Source of the DNA: Chroococcopsis sp964623815
GTDB taxonomy: Bacteria; Cyanobacteriota; Cyanobacteriia; Cyanobacteriales; Microcystaceae
Assembly (NCBI GenBank): GCA_964623815.1
Contig: CAZUVR010000013.1
Location: 20,537 to 84,536 of the forward strand
DNA: 64,000 nt
Direction: 5' to 3'
Shown: piece by piece, positions 34,144-42,952 of the stretch
Layout: each line of letters starts with the position of its first letter
Position numbering within the stretch: the stretch's first letter is position 1
The notes under the pieces: generated by a model
The model's input: only the letters and a program-made list of their open reading frames with translations
Told to the model about the DNA's origin: nothing
Databases searched by the model: none
Translations under genes and position numbers: made by a program

Positions 34144-35034
34144 ATGAACAACTATACCGGTGAGTTATCGGCCTTAGCTGCCGCTTTTTTATGGGCGGTA
34201 TCCTCTACTGTCTACACCTACTTGGGTCAGTCCATTCCACCTTTGCTATTAAATTTCCTCAAGGGGACGATCGCTATCCTCTTACTGGCAGTTACCTTAA
34301 TACTCCTCGGGCAGCCTATAGACGGGGGTGGCACGGGGGGAGTAAGTATCTTACTCTTGAGCGGAGTCATAGGTATCGGTATCGGTGACACAGCCTATTT
34401 CAAAGCCCTCAATTCCATAGGAGCCAGACGCACTTTACTGTTAGAAACTCTCGCCCCGCCCATCGGCGCGGTACTGGCACAGCTATTTCTAGAGGAAACC
34501 CTTAAAGTTAATGCCTGGTGCGGCATCTTCCTAACTGTTCTGGGCGTGGCCTGGGTCATTTCCGAGCGGGCTCCGGTTAGTTCCGAGAGTGGGAAACTTC
34601 GTCTCAGCACTGGCGTATATTGGGGACTGTTCGCCGCGCTCTGTCAGGCTACCGGGGCCGTTCTTTCCCGTCACGCCCTCCTACTGTCTGGTATGTCGTC
34701 TCTCTGGAGTACATTACTAAGAATTAGTGCTGGTACTCTCTCAGCACTAATTTTAATATTTTTATGGCGAGAGGAAAGGGGCAAGACCGAGATCGCTTGG
34801 TCGGCCCGTTTAATCGGTATAATCGCCATTACCGCCTTTATCAGCACCTACCTGGGTATCTGGTTACAGCAAACGAGCCTTAAGTATGCGCCAGTGGGGA
34901 TAGCGCAGACGCTACTGGCTACGAGTCCCCTGTTTGTACTGCCGATCGTCGGCGTTTTAGGTGATAAGATCACCCCTCGGGCTATCATCGGAGTTGTTAT
35001 AGCCCTCGCTGGTATAGCTTTACTATTTCAATAA
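34144..35034 (+). CDS. EamA/DMT-family transporter
   Basis: A ten-helix drug/metabolite transporter-type permease of about 296 residues. Two EamA repeats are visible, each starting with a helix of the ALAAAFLWAVSSTVY type and the second near GVYWGLFAALCQATGAVLSR. GDTAYFKALNSIGA and LEETLKVNAWCGIFLTVLGV are typical. ATG 34144 is chosen because the upstream part of the frame lies in the psaFJ hairpin leader. The substrate is unknown. It overlaps the convergent SIMPL gene by 7 bases. Confidence 0.88.
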   Translation: MNNYTGELSALAAAFLWAVSSTVYTYLGQSIPPLLLNFLKGTIAILLLAVTLILLGQPIDGGGTGGVSILLLSGVIGIGIGDTAYFKALNSIGARRTLLLETLAPPIGAVLAQLFLEETLKVNAWCGIFLTVLGVAWVISERAPVSSESGKLRLSTGVYWGLFAALCQATGAVLSRHALLLSGMSSLWSTLLRISAGTLSALILIFLWREERGKTEIAWSARLIGIIAITAFISTYLGIWLQQTSLKYAPVGIAQTLLATSPLFVLPIVGVLGDKITPRAIIGVVIALAGIALLFQ

Positions 35035-35726
35035 CTGATCTGTAGGGTAACCGAAGCGCTTACGGTTTGATCGCCTCCGATAACCGGACTGGCGGCGCTA
35101 TCGGCTTTCATCATTGCTGCCCGGGCTATGGGTACGGGAGTATTAGATCCGTTAATAGTAATAGTAACCGTTTCCTTGGCGCTCAATCCTAGAGCTCTTA
35201 ATACCGTATTAGCTTGTGCCTGTGCGTCTTGAGTCGCTTCGATTAAAGCCTGTTGTCTGGCCCTCGTCACCGCCTCATCGGTAGCGGAAAAGCTAACGTT
35301 ATCGATACGGGTGGCACCAGCTTTGACAGCTTCATCGAGTAAATTACCGATAGCCTCGGTTCTGATCACGAAACTGACGATGTTTGAGCCTACATAACCT
35401 GTAAGGCGGCGTTGTTTATCGCTGTAGTCATAAACGGGCTGTAGTTGAATCCCCGTAGTTTGTAATTTCTCTACATTGCGCCCCCGCAGGAAATTCACCA
35501 CCCCATTACTTCTAGTAGCTACTTCCGATTGTACGTTTTCCGCATTCGTGCCCTGTACCTCTACCCCTAATTGCACTCGGGTGAGAGTAGTGGGGATGCT
35601 TTCCGAACCTTCGCCGGTAACGGTAATGACGCGAGTTAATCTTTCTTGAGCCATACTGGGGGAAACGGGAGAACTAAAAAGAACGCTGGAGGCTAATAAC
35701 CCGATTATTAAGGGTTTTAGTTTCAT
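35028..35726 (-). CDS. Exported SIMPL (DUF541) domain protein
   Basis: A 232-residue protein with a signal peptide ending SMAQ. The DUF541/SIMPL domain is recognised by ITVTGEGSESIPTTLTRV, GVVNFLRGRNVEKLQTTGIQ, and ARQQALIEATQDAQAQANTVLRALG. Members are periplasmic or outer-membrane oligomers, and the family name comes from the IRAK-interacting mouse protein. Its role in cyanobacteria is unknown. Confidence 0.88.
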   Translation of the reverse strand: MKLKPLIIGLLASSVLFSSPVSPSMAQERLTRVITVTGEGSESIPTTLTRVQLGVEVQGTNAENVQSEVATRSNGVVNFLRGRNVEKLQTTGIQLQPVYDYSDKQRRLTGYVGSNIVSFVIRTEAIGNLLDEAVKAGATRIDNVSFSATDEAVTRARQQALIEATQDAQAQANTVLRALGLSAKETVTITINGSNTPVPIARAAMMKADSAASPVIGGDQTVSASVTLQISY

Positions 35727-35944
35727 AGTTTTGATATTGGTCTATCTACTTAATTAGCGGTGGGTTGAAAAAATTCTTTCATGAGAGAATTACGAACAGC
35801 CGCTATTTTTTGGGTTGTAGTTTTGTACGGCTTCATTCTAACGCTCGTGCCCGGGGGCGATGCGATTTTGTGTGCCGGATATTTCCTACTGCCTAGTTCT
35901 CACTACTCGTTTTCTTAACTCACGCTACTATTGCTATAGATATA

Positions 35945-38900
35945 TCAAATATCCCCATAACCACCGCCCCCGGGAGTTTCGATAACTAATATATCCCCCG
36001 CGTTAACTTCAACCGTAGCGGTAGCGGGTAACTCCTCTATCATCCCTCCCTCTCGCTGTAAGTAATTCCTCCCGGTTTGCCCCGGCTGCCCGCCTTTTAA
36101 CCCGAAAGGCTCGGTAGCTCTACCGTTAGAGATTATACTAGCCGTCATCGGCTCCAAAAACCGAATCTTTCTCACCACCCCATCACCGCCGTTAAACTTA
36201 CCTCTCCCCCCGCTGCCGCGACGGATAGAAAAGGACTCCAAACGGACAGGATAATTAGTTTCTAACACTTCTGGATCACTGAGGCGAGAATTGGTCATGT
36301 GAGTCTGTACCGCCGAAGTGCCGTGAAAATCGGGCCCCGCCCCCGAACCACAGCAAATAGTCTCATAATACTGATACTGGCTATTACCGAAGGTCAAATT
36401 ATTCATCGTGCCCCCCGCCGCCGCCATCACCCCTAAAGCACCATAAAGAGCGTTAACGATGGCTTGAGATGTTTCCACATTACCCGCCACTACCGGAGCT
36501 GGATAATCAGGATTCAACATCGAGCCGGGTGGAATGATGAGGTTTAGGGGTTTTAAACAACCGCTATTGAGGGGAATATCCTCATCTACTAGAGTGCGGA
36601 ATACATATAACACCGCTGACTGCACCACCGCCAGAGGCGCGTTAAAATTATTTGCTAACTGACTAGAGGTACCTGTAAAATCGATCGTAGCCTCTTGTAA
36701 AGATCGATCGATCTTCACCCGCACCACTATACAAGCCCCGTTATCCATCCGATAAGTAAACTCTCCATCGCTCAATCTACCGATAACCTTCCTCTCCACC
36801 GCCTCGGCGTGACTTTGGACGAAAGCCGTATAAGCCCGTACCGTTTCGGGGCCGTATTTAGCTATTAAACCCTGTAATTCTTTTACACCCTTGACATTTG
36901 CGGCGACTTGTGCAGTAAGGTCAGCTATATTTTGCGACCCATTGCGCGCCGGATAGGGGGAGTCAAGAAGATGACGACGCAGGGAATCGTATTGAAATGC
37001 GCCTTCTTTAACGAGAGGAAAATTATCTAACCTGATACCTTCTTCGTCGATGTGATTACTATAAGGAGGCATCGAGCCGGGAGTAATCCCCCCTATATCA
37101 GCGTGATGGCCCCGACTGGCTACGTAAAAGCTAACTTCCTCTGCTTCGGGGCTGTATACCGGCGTGATTACGGTTATATCGGGTAGGTGGGTGCCGCCGT
37201 TGTAGGGATTATTCGAGGCATAAACATCACCCGGTCTTATGGTAATCGATCGATCTTCAATCAAGCACTTAACGCTCTCACTCATACTGCCGAGGTGGAT
37301 CGGAATATGGGGCGCGTTAGCGATTAAATTGCCCTCCTGGTCGAAGATGGCACAGGAAAAATCGAGCCTCTCGCGGATATTCACTGATGCCGCTGTATTC
37401 TGTAGGGTTATGCCCATTTCCTCGGCGATAAATTTGAATATATTCTGGAAAATTTCCAACTGTACCGGGTTGGGATGGGAGTCGGGAGTCGGGAGTCGGG
37501 AGTCGGGGGTTGGGAGTTGGCTCGGGAGATACTCTAAAACTAAAGCATTCTCAGGGGTAAGACGGGCTTGCCAATTCGGTTCGATGACGTTGGTGCCAGT
37601 GGTATCAACGATAATGGCGGGGCCGTGAATACAGTCCTCGGGTTCTAAATTAGCACGATCGTATACCGGAGCCGAATACCATTTATTACCCGTAAACATC
37701 GGCACTATTTCTTGGTGTTGAGGAGGGCTGATTCTCGTTCTTTTTTTCGTCGTTTCTTCTAAACCTGAACTATCCCGCACCACTTCCAGGCTTATAGACT
37801 CCACTATTAAAACCCCATCGGGATTGATAAAGCCATAGCGTTGCTGGTGGAGATGCTTAAACTCCTGCGCCATCGTCTCGGCGCGAGGGGTAAAATCTAG
37901 CTCTAAAGGGGAATCGGTGCCAGCATATTTAATCTTTACTTTCGGGAAAATCGACGTAGCTCCTGGCACTTCTAAAACTGCCGTTTCGGTTAATCGTGAC
38001 ATCTCCCCTTGTAAATCCTTAATTAGCTCCGAGTCCAAAGGAGAGAGAATCGCCTTTTGTTTAATAACCCCGGAATTAGCCAGGCCGATACCGTAAGCCG
38101 ATAAAACTCCCGCGTAGGGATGGATGAAGATAGTTTTTATCCCCAACTGTTGAGCCACTAAACAGGCAACTTGCCCGCCCGCACCACCGAAACAACAGAG
38201 GGTATAATCGGCAGGATCATAACCTCTCTGTACGCTGATAGTTTTAATCGCATTAGCCATGTTATTAACGGCGATGGTGATGAAGCCCTCGGCTACCTGT
38301 TGAGGGGAGATACCGTCGCCGATTTCTTCTGCTAGAGACTGGAATTGACTCTCTACCTTAGCCTTATCGAGGGGCAAATCACCGCTTTCACCGAAAACGT
38401 GAGGGAAGAATTGGGGCTGAATTTTGCCTAATAGCAGATTGGCATCGGTGATACAGAGAGGGCCGCCGCGACGGTAACAAATCGGCCCTGGATTGGCACC
38501 AGCAGACTCGGGGCCGACTCGATAGGTATACCCGTCGTAATTCAGTATAGAACTACCCCCGGCAGCCACCGTGTGAATCGCCATCATCGGTGTGCGGATT
38601 CTTACCCCCGCCACCTCACAGGCTTCGGTACGTTCGTACTCACCGTTAAAGTGAGCCACATCGGTAGAAGTGCCCCCCATATCGAAGCCGAGAATTTTAG
38701 GAAATCCAGCTTTGAGGCAGGTTTGCACCGCTCCCACGATACCCCCCGCCGGGCCCGAGAGAATGCTATCTTTACCAGCGAAGTTCTCGGCTTCCGTGAG
38801 TCTGCCATCGCTTTTCATGAACATTAGAGGCACTCCCCGAAGTTGTCCCGCCACCTGTGCGGCGTAATGGCGCACTAAGGGGGAGAGGTAAGCGTCTACT

Positions 38901-39523
38901 AGGGTAATATCGCCCCGGCTGATGAGTTTGATGAGTGGGCTAACTTGTGAAGAGAGAGAAACTTGAGTAAAACCGATATTACGGGCAATAAGGGCGATTT
39001 CTTCTTCATGGTGGGAATAGCGATAACTGTGTAAAAGTACGATCGCGCAACTCCTCACACCGCGATCGTATACTTGTTGTAGGTCGTACTGAACTTTCTC
39101 CCTATCGAGGGGAGTGATTTCATTACCCCAGGAATCGTAACGGGCGGAAACCTCAATCGTACTTTCGTAGAGAGGTTGAGGTAGAATAATCTCGCGGGCG
39201 AAGATATGTGGACGATTCTGATAGGCTATGCGTAAAGCATCGGCAAAACCCTGATTGATTACTAATACTGTAGATGTGCCCGTATGGGTTAATAAAGCGT
39301 TAGTGCCTAGTGTGGTGCCGATTTTGACTATTTCTATATCTTGATCAGGTAAGGGAGTATCCCTATCTAATCCTAATATTTCCCGTATGCCCTGAATGAT
39401 AGCGTCTTGATAACGCTCTGGATTTTCCGAGAGAACTTTATGGATGATAACTTTATTTTCCGGGTTTACCGCTACTATATCGGTGAAAGTGCCACCTCGA
39501 TCGGCGAAAAATTTCCAGGGCAT
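35945..39523 (-). CDS. Fused hydantoinase A/B (5-oxoprolinase-like) protein
   Basis: A 1192-residue ATP-dependent amidohydrolase of the 5-oxoprolinase/hydantoinase family. The HyuA half (1 to about 660) starts with the sugar-kinase-like phosphate loop FFADRGGTFTDIVAV and includes GPAGGIVGAVQ and GFDMGGTSTDVAHF. The HyuB half (about 695-1192) has FSCAIFDQEGNLIANAPHIPIHLGSM, the PGDVYASNNPYNGGTHLPDITV metal-region motif in two parts, and the C-terminal GGGYGD. It is the single-chain form, as in 5-oxoprolinase. The linker (about 668-683) is encoded by a heptanucleotide repeat. Hydrolysis of 5-oxoproline to glutamate is the likely reaction; other hydantoins are possible. Confidence 0.9.
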   Translation of the reverse strand: MPWKFFADRGGTFTDIVAVNPENKVIIHKVLSENPERYQDAIIQGIREILGLDRDTPLPDQDIEIVKIGTTLGTNALLTHTGTSTVLVINQGFADALRIAYQNRPHIFAREIILPQPLYESTIEVSARYDSWGNEITPLDREKVQYDLQQVYDRGVRSCAIVLLHSYRYSHHEEEIALIARNIGFTQVSLSSQVSPLIKLISRGDITLVDAYLSPLVRHYAAQVAGQLRGVPLMFMKSDGRLTEAENFAGKDSILSGPAGGIVGAVQTCLKAGFPKILGFDMGGTSTDVAHFNGEYERTEACEVAGVRIRTPMMAIHTVAAGGSSILNYDGYTYRVGPESAGANPGPICYRRGGPLCITDANLLLGKIQPQFFPHVFGESGDLPLDKAKVESQFQSLAEEIGDGISPQQVAEGFITIAVNNMANAIKTISVQRGYDPADYTLCCFGGAGGQVACLVAQQLGIKTIFIHPYAGVLSAYGIGLANSGVIKQKAILSPLDSELIKDLQGEMSRLTETAVLEVPGATSIFPKVKIKYAGTDSPLELDFTPRAETMAQEFKHLHQQRYGFINPDGVLIVESISLEVVRDSSGLEETTKKRTRISPPQHQEIVPMFTGNKWYSAPVYDRANLEPEDCIHGPAIIVDTTGTNVIEPNWQARLTPENALVLEYLPSQLPTPDSRLPTPDSHPNPVQLEIFQNIFKFIAEEMGITLQNTAASVNIRERLDFSCAIFDQEGNLIANAPHIPIHLGSMSESVKCLIEDRSITIRPGDVYASNNPYNGGTHLPDITVITPVYSPEAEEVSFYVASRGHHADIGGITPGSMPPYSNHIDEEGIRLDNFPLVKEGAFQYDSLRRHLLDSPYPARNGSQNIADLTAQVAANVKGVKELQGLIAKYGPETVRAYTAFVQSHAEAVERKVIGRLSDGEFTYRMDNGACIVVRVKIDRSLQEATIDFTGTSSQLANNFNAPLAVVQSAVLYVFRTLVDEDIPLNSGCLKPLNLIIPPGSMLNPDYPAPVVAGNVETSQAIVNALYGALGVMAAAGGTMNNLTFGNSQYQYYETICCGSGAGPDFHGTSAVQTHMTNSRLSDPEVLETNYPVRLESFSIRRGSGGRGKFNGGDGVVRKIRFLEPMTASIISNGRATEPFGLKGGQPGQTGRNYLQREGGMIEELPATATVEVNAGDILVIETPGGGGYGDI
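37477..37518. repeat. Six-unit heptanucleotide repeat inside the HyuA-HyuB linker
   Basis: Four gggagtc units are followed by gggggtt and gggagtt, 42 bases in all. On the coding strand this encodes two LPTPDSx heptapeptides. The tract is in frame only when the number of units is a multiple of three. Confidence 0.85.
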
Positions 39524-39624
39524 CGGTTTAATTTAATTGTTTGTAGATAACCAGAGAAAAGAGGAAAAATTGTATTTCTCCCCTTTTATCCTATCTAATC
39601 TATCCTGACAACCCGACAAGACTT

Positions 39625-40407
39625 TTAACCCGCCACTATAGATAAATCAGACTTGTTTAACCTTTCCGAGAGCCATAGCTCGAATAACTCATCTAATAAT
39701 CTCGCTTCCATAGTCTCATCTAAACTCACGGGAAGAAATTGCTCCAATCTCACTATCACCCACCACTCACCCAATTGCATCGGTAATAGTACCTGATTGA
39801 GCTTGGCGGAGCGTAAATTGCGAGCTACCAGATGATTAACCTGCCCCATTTCCACTGGGCCGATCAAACCGTTGGTATAGATTTCCTCTCCCTCAGAATA
39901 CCTTACCGCCAATTCGGCGAAAGTATTTTCACCCTCGGCGATGCGATGATAGAGTTCTGCGGCGAGATTGGCGTTACGGGTTCGGATGAGGGAATAAACA
40001 ACCCTGTCTAAATCCCGTTTGCGTTCCATAAAATAGTTATGTAATTGGCAACCGAATTCTTGTCGCTTAAATTGCTCGATGCGCCAGGTACGGATAGCTA
40101 ATTGATAGAATTTTAAAGGAGTTAAACCATTTTGAGAGAGCCAGTTATGGTAGTCCTTTTCTGAAGTGAGTTGATAACGATCGCGCAATCTTTGATAGGC
40201 TGCGGTTTGTTGTTCTAAAGTCGGTTCGTAAGCCGCGATCGCCCTTTCCACTAAAACCGAGCGAACAACGGAGGACATTAAACCCTGTTGATTGAGGATG
40301 ACGAGTAAATCCTGAGCGGTAAAATTATCGTCATTGATGCGAACCAGGGGGAGGGAGAGAAGTTCTTGATTTTGAGCGAGGGGGGATTGAACAGATAGGG
40401 AAGACAT
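39625..40407 (-). CDS. Parvulin-type (PpiC) peptidyl-prolyl isomerase
   Basis: A 260-residue protein with a SurA-like helical N-terminal part (about 1-130, QDLLVILNQQGL and TPLKFYQLAIRTWRIEQFK) and a rotamase-like domain (about 135-240, AELAVRYSEGEEIYTNGLIGPVEMGQ). There is no signal peptide, so it is cytoplasmic or exported without Sec. Such foldases in cyanobacteria often sit next to type I secretion substrates or transporters. Here the upstream gene on the same strand is an RTX protein, 88 bases away, which supports a role in keeping that protein export-competent. That role is inference. Confidence 0.8.
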   Translation of the reverse strand: MSSLSVQSPLAQNQELLSLPLVRINDDNFTAQDLLVILNQQGLMSSVVRSVLVERAIAAYEPTLEQQTAAYQRLRDRYQLTSEKDYHNWLSQNGLTPLKFYQLAIRTWRIEQFKRQEFGCQLHNYFMERKRDLDRVVYSLIRTRNANLAAELYHRIAEGENTFAELAVRYSEGEEIYTNGLIGPVEMGQVNHLVARNLRSAKLNQVLLPMQLGEWWVIVRLEQFLPVSLDETMEARLLDELFELWLSERLNKSDLSIVAG

Positions 40408-40495
40408 GATGAATAAAGATCCTTTTATATAGATTTAGACCGGGAAAAAAGGAGTAAAACACGTTGATTACCCCTATACCTAGTGGAGAGAAAAT

Positions 40496-42628
40496 TTAGA
40501 CGATGGGAATAGCGCCGGCGTTGAAGGTTTGCGTACCGAAACCACCGAGACTGAATGTGCTATTGAAGATGGGGGCGATGTCGCCGCTCGCGATCGGTAG
40601 GTTAGCTTGATAAAGCGGGCCGAAACCGGCGGAGCCGACGTTAATCCCGAGGATACTGCCACTGACGGAAGCGGAAAGAGCTTTAAAATCTAAGCTGGCG
40701 CTACCTCCTAAAGTCGTAGTATTCCTCAGGCTGGCATCCACACCCACCGCGGCGCTCAGTCCCAATTGACCGCCGACAATATCGCTGGGTACGGTGAAGG
40801 TGAGATCTTGACCGACGTTGAAATCCAGAACCGTTCTAGAGGCGTTATTGAGGAATAGTTTCCCTTTGAGTCCGTTAGCGGCTAGATTAAAGTTCTGTCT
40901 GACATTTAAAGCCGCCTGTAATCGTAAATCGGCTAGATCGTAACTGAGACTACCACCAAAGAGTCCGAGATTGGCAGAAACCGAGCCGCCTAAAGGCGGA
41001 ACCGGAACACCTACGGCGTTTAAAATTGTAGTACCTATCTTATCGAGGTCGATATTGGCGTTTAAGAAACTATCGCTCGTAGTAGAAGATAAACTTGTAC
41101 CGTCGCCCGAGAGAATCCCTTGACTATTGAGGACTGGAGCTTTCAAGCCAAAACTACCGAAGTCATTGGGAAGATTAAAGGAGGCGCTGATATTAGAATT
41201 ATCGAGCTTGAGCAGATTGCGGGTGGTTTGCGGTACGTTAACGTTAAGTAGAGAAGCGCTGGAGCCGCCTACTTGGAAGTTTGCCTGAGCGTTGAAACCG
41301 AAGACGAGATCGAGATTATATTTAATGCCCGGCCCTACGGTAGCGAAAGAAGCGCTATTATCGAGCTTGTAATTCGATTTGATCGTCACCTGTTGCCCCG
41401 CTCTGGCTTGAGTCGGTAACTCTAGGGAAATATCGAAGGGAAGTTTAGCATTAACCGAACCGCTAGTGATACTGAAGTTGGATTGTAGCCCGGCTGTGCC
41501 GCTGGTGGAACCAGATACACCGACTCGCGGGACGATGGTAACACCGAATATGCTTCTCTCGTTGACTATCGTGGTACTTCCGCTTCTGTTCCAACTGCCA
41601 CCTAAGAAGCGATTATCCTGAAAAGTAAAAGCGTTGCCATTACTCCACATACTCTGACCGTTACTGTTGAAAGTCAAGTTATCGATCTGTACGGTTTGAC
41701 GGGTAGGTATATTGGTAAGGACAATATCCCGGCTCGGCAGAAAGTTTAGATTAGTGGATAAGGTAGCTATAGTATTACCGTTGGCGGTGAGTGAGCCGGT
41801 GGCAGGGTTGTAGGCGAAGGCACCGGAGCTATTCACTTTCAGGGCGGTTGCATCTACCTGGATCTTATCGTTTTGAGCGGCGCTAAAGTCGGTAATCGTA
41901 TCGATGCCCTGCCCGATGACAAACGTATCTGCGCCTGTACCGCCGGTTACGGTATCATTCCCCGCACCTCCATTGATAAGATCGCTACCAGTACCACCAT
42001 TGATCCGGTTATTGGCGGTGCTACCGATGATCGTATCATTACCACCAGCACCGATGATATTCTCGATCGAAATCAGGGTATCAGTTAAGGTAGTATTACC
42101 TGGAAATCCTACCACTCCCGTTTGTAAATTAGCGTTGATCGGGCCATTATAAAAAGCATAGCTGGTGGTGTCGTTGCCATCGCCGCCGTTGATGGTGTCG
42201 AAACCGAAACCACCATCAAGAAAATCGTTACCGGCACCGCCATCGATCCGGTTATCGGCGTTACTGCCGACGATCGTATCATTACCCACAGTACCAATAA
42301 TATTCTCGATCGAAATCAGGGTATCAGTTAAGGTAGTATTACCTGGAAATCCTACCACTCCCGTTTGTAAATTAGCGTTGATCGGGCCATTATAAAAAGC
42401 ATAGCTGGTGGTGTCGTTGCCATCGCCGCCGTTGATGGTGTCGAAACCGAAACCACCATCAAGAAAATCATTCCCGGCACCGCCATCGATACTATCATTA
42501 CCAAAACTCCCAGAAATAGTATCGTTTCCACTTAGTCCAAATATCGTATCGTTAAAAAATCCGCCCGAGAGATTATCATTACCTAATGTTCCAAATAGGG
42601 TTACTCCGAAAAGATTAGTCTGTAACAT
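40496..42628 (-). CDS. RTX-type calcium-binding repeat protein
   Basis: A 710-residue protein. Residues 1 to about 250 hold RTX nonapeptide repeats (LGNDNLSGG, GGAGNDFLDGG, GGDGNDTTSY, GGAGNDTVTGG), which bind calcium and form beta rolls. The C-terminal 450 residues are Asn/Ser/Gly-rich and beta-patterned without a known domain. There is no signal peptide, as expected for type I secretion, though RTX repeats usually lie near the C-terminus and here they are at the N-terminus. Two 81-residue units are nearly identical, matching a 243-bp tandem duplication. A PpiC foldase gene follows. No ABC exporter is in the window. Confidence 0.82.
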   Translation of the reverse strand: MLQTNLFGVTLFGTLGNDNLSGGFFNDTIFGLSGNDTISGSFGNDSIDGGAGNDFLDGGFGFDTINGGDGNDTTSYAFYNGPINANLQTGVVGFPGNTTLTDTLISIENIIGTVGNDTIVGSNADNRIDGGAGNDFLDGGFGFDTINGGDGNDTTSYAFYNGPINANLQTGVVGFPGNTTLTDTLISIENIIGAGGNDTIIGSTANNRINGGTGSDLINGGAGNDTVTGGTGADTFVIGQGIDTITDFSAAQNDKIQVDATALKVNSSGAFAYNPATGSLTANGNTIATLSTNLNFLPSRDIVLTNIPTRQTVQIDNLTFNSNGQSMWSNGNAFTFQDNRFLGGSWNRSGSTTIVNERSIFGVTIVPRVGVSGSTSGTAGLQSNFSITSGSVNAKLPFDISLELPTQARAGQQVTIKSNYKLDNSASFATVGPGIKYNLDLVFGFNAQANFQVGGSSASLLNVNVPQTTRNLLKLDNSNISASFNLPNDFGSFGLKAPVLNSQGILSGDGTSLSSTTSDSFLNANIDLDKIGTTILNAVGVPVPPLGGSVSANLGLFGGSLSYDLADLRLQAALNVRQNFNLAANGLKGKLFLNNASRTVLDFNVGQDLTFTVPSDIVGGQLGLSAAVGVDASLRNTTTLGGSASLDFKALSASVSGSILGINVGSAGFGPLYQANLPIASGDIAPIFNSTFSLGGFGTQTFNAGAIPIV
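42058..42469. repeat. Tandem duplication, 243-bp period, within the RTX gene
   Basis: Bases 42058-42226 recur at 42301-42469 with no difference that I can see, an offset of exactly 243 bp (81 codons). The high identity implies a recent event or gene conversion. Confidence 0.85.
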
Positions 42629-42952
42629 GATAAGTTTCCTTACTTGTTGTTGGTTTGATTTACAGTTAAAACAATAACAACAATAAGAGTAAATAAAAAT
42701 CCATAAAACCTATATTTTCTGGAGTAAAAAATCTTGAATAATCTCATAAAAATAAACCGTAAAATTTGGAAATTATCATATACATAAAGCTAATATAGTA
42801 TGAGTTTTATATGATAATCGCCTGATGCAACCGGTTCACAGGCAGATAAACCTCATAGGCTGAAACGATAACTAATAGAGATAGGGATCTTGATCGATAC
42901 TCACGAACCTATATACTGAAAGAGATATATCCACGCTCCTAACCTTCCTGTT
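42629..42952. other. 324-bp intergenic region between RTX and cupB-like genes, with an inverted repeat
   Basis: This AT-rich divergent spacer probably holds promoters for both genes. It contains an 11-bp perfect inverted repeat: attatcatata at 42772-42782 and its complement at 42808-42818, 25 bases apart. That could be an operator or a small hairpin. No gene is seen. Confidence 0.5.

Noticed and set aside
37239..37628. 129-codon plus-strand frame antisense to the HyuA-HyuB gene
   Set aside because: It is the shadow of a clearly coding frame and has no ribosome site or recognisable motif.
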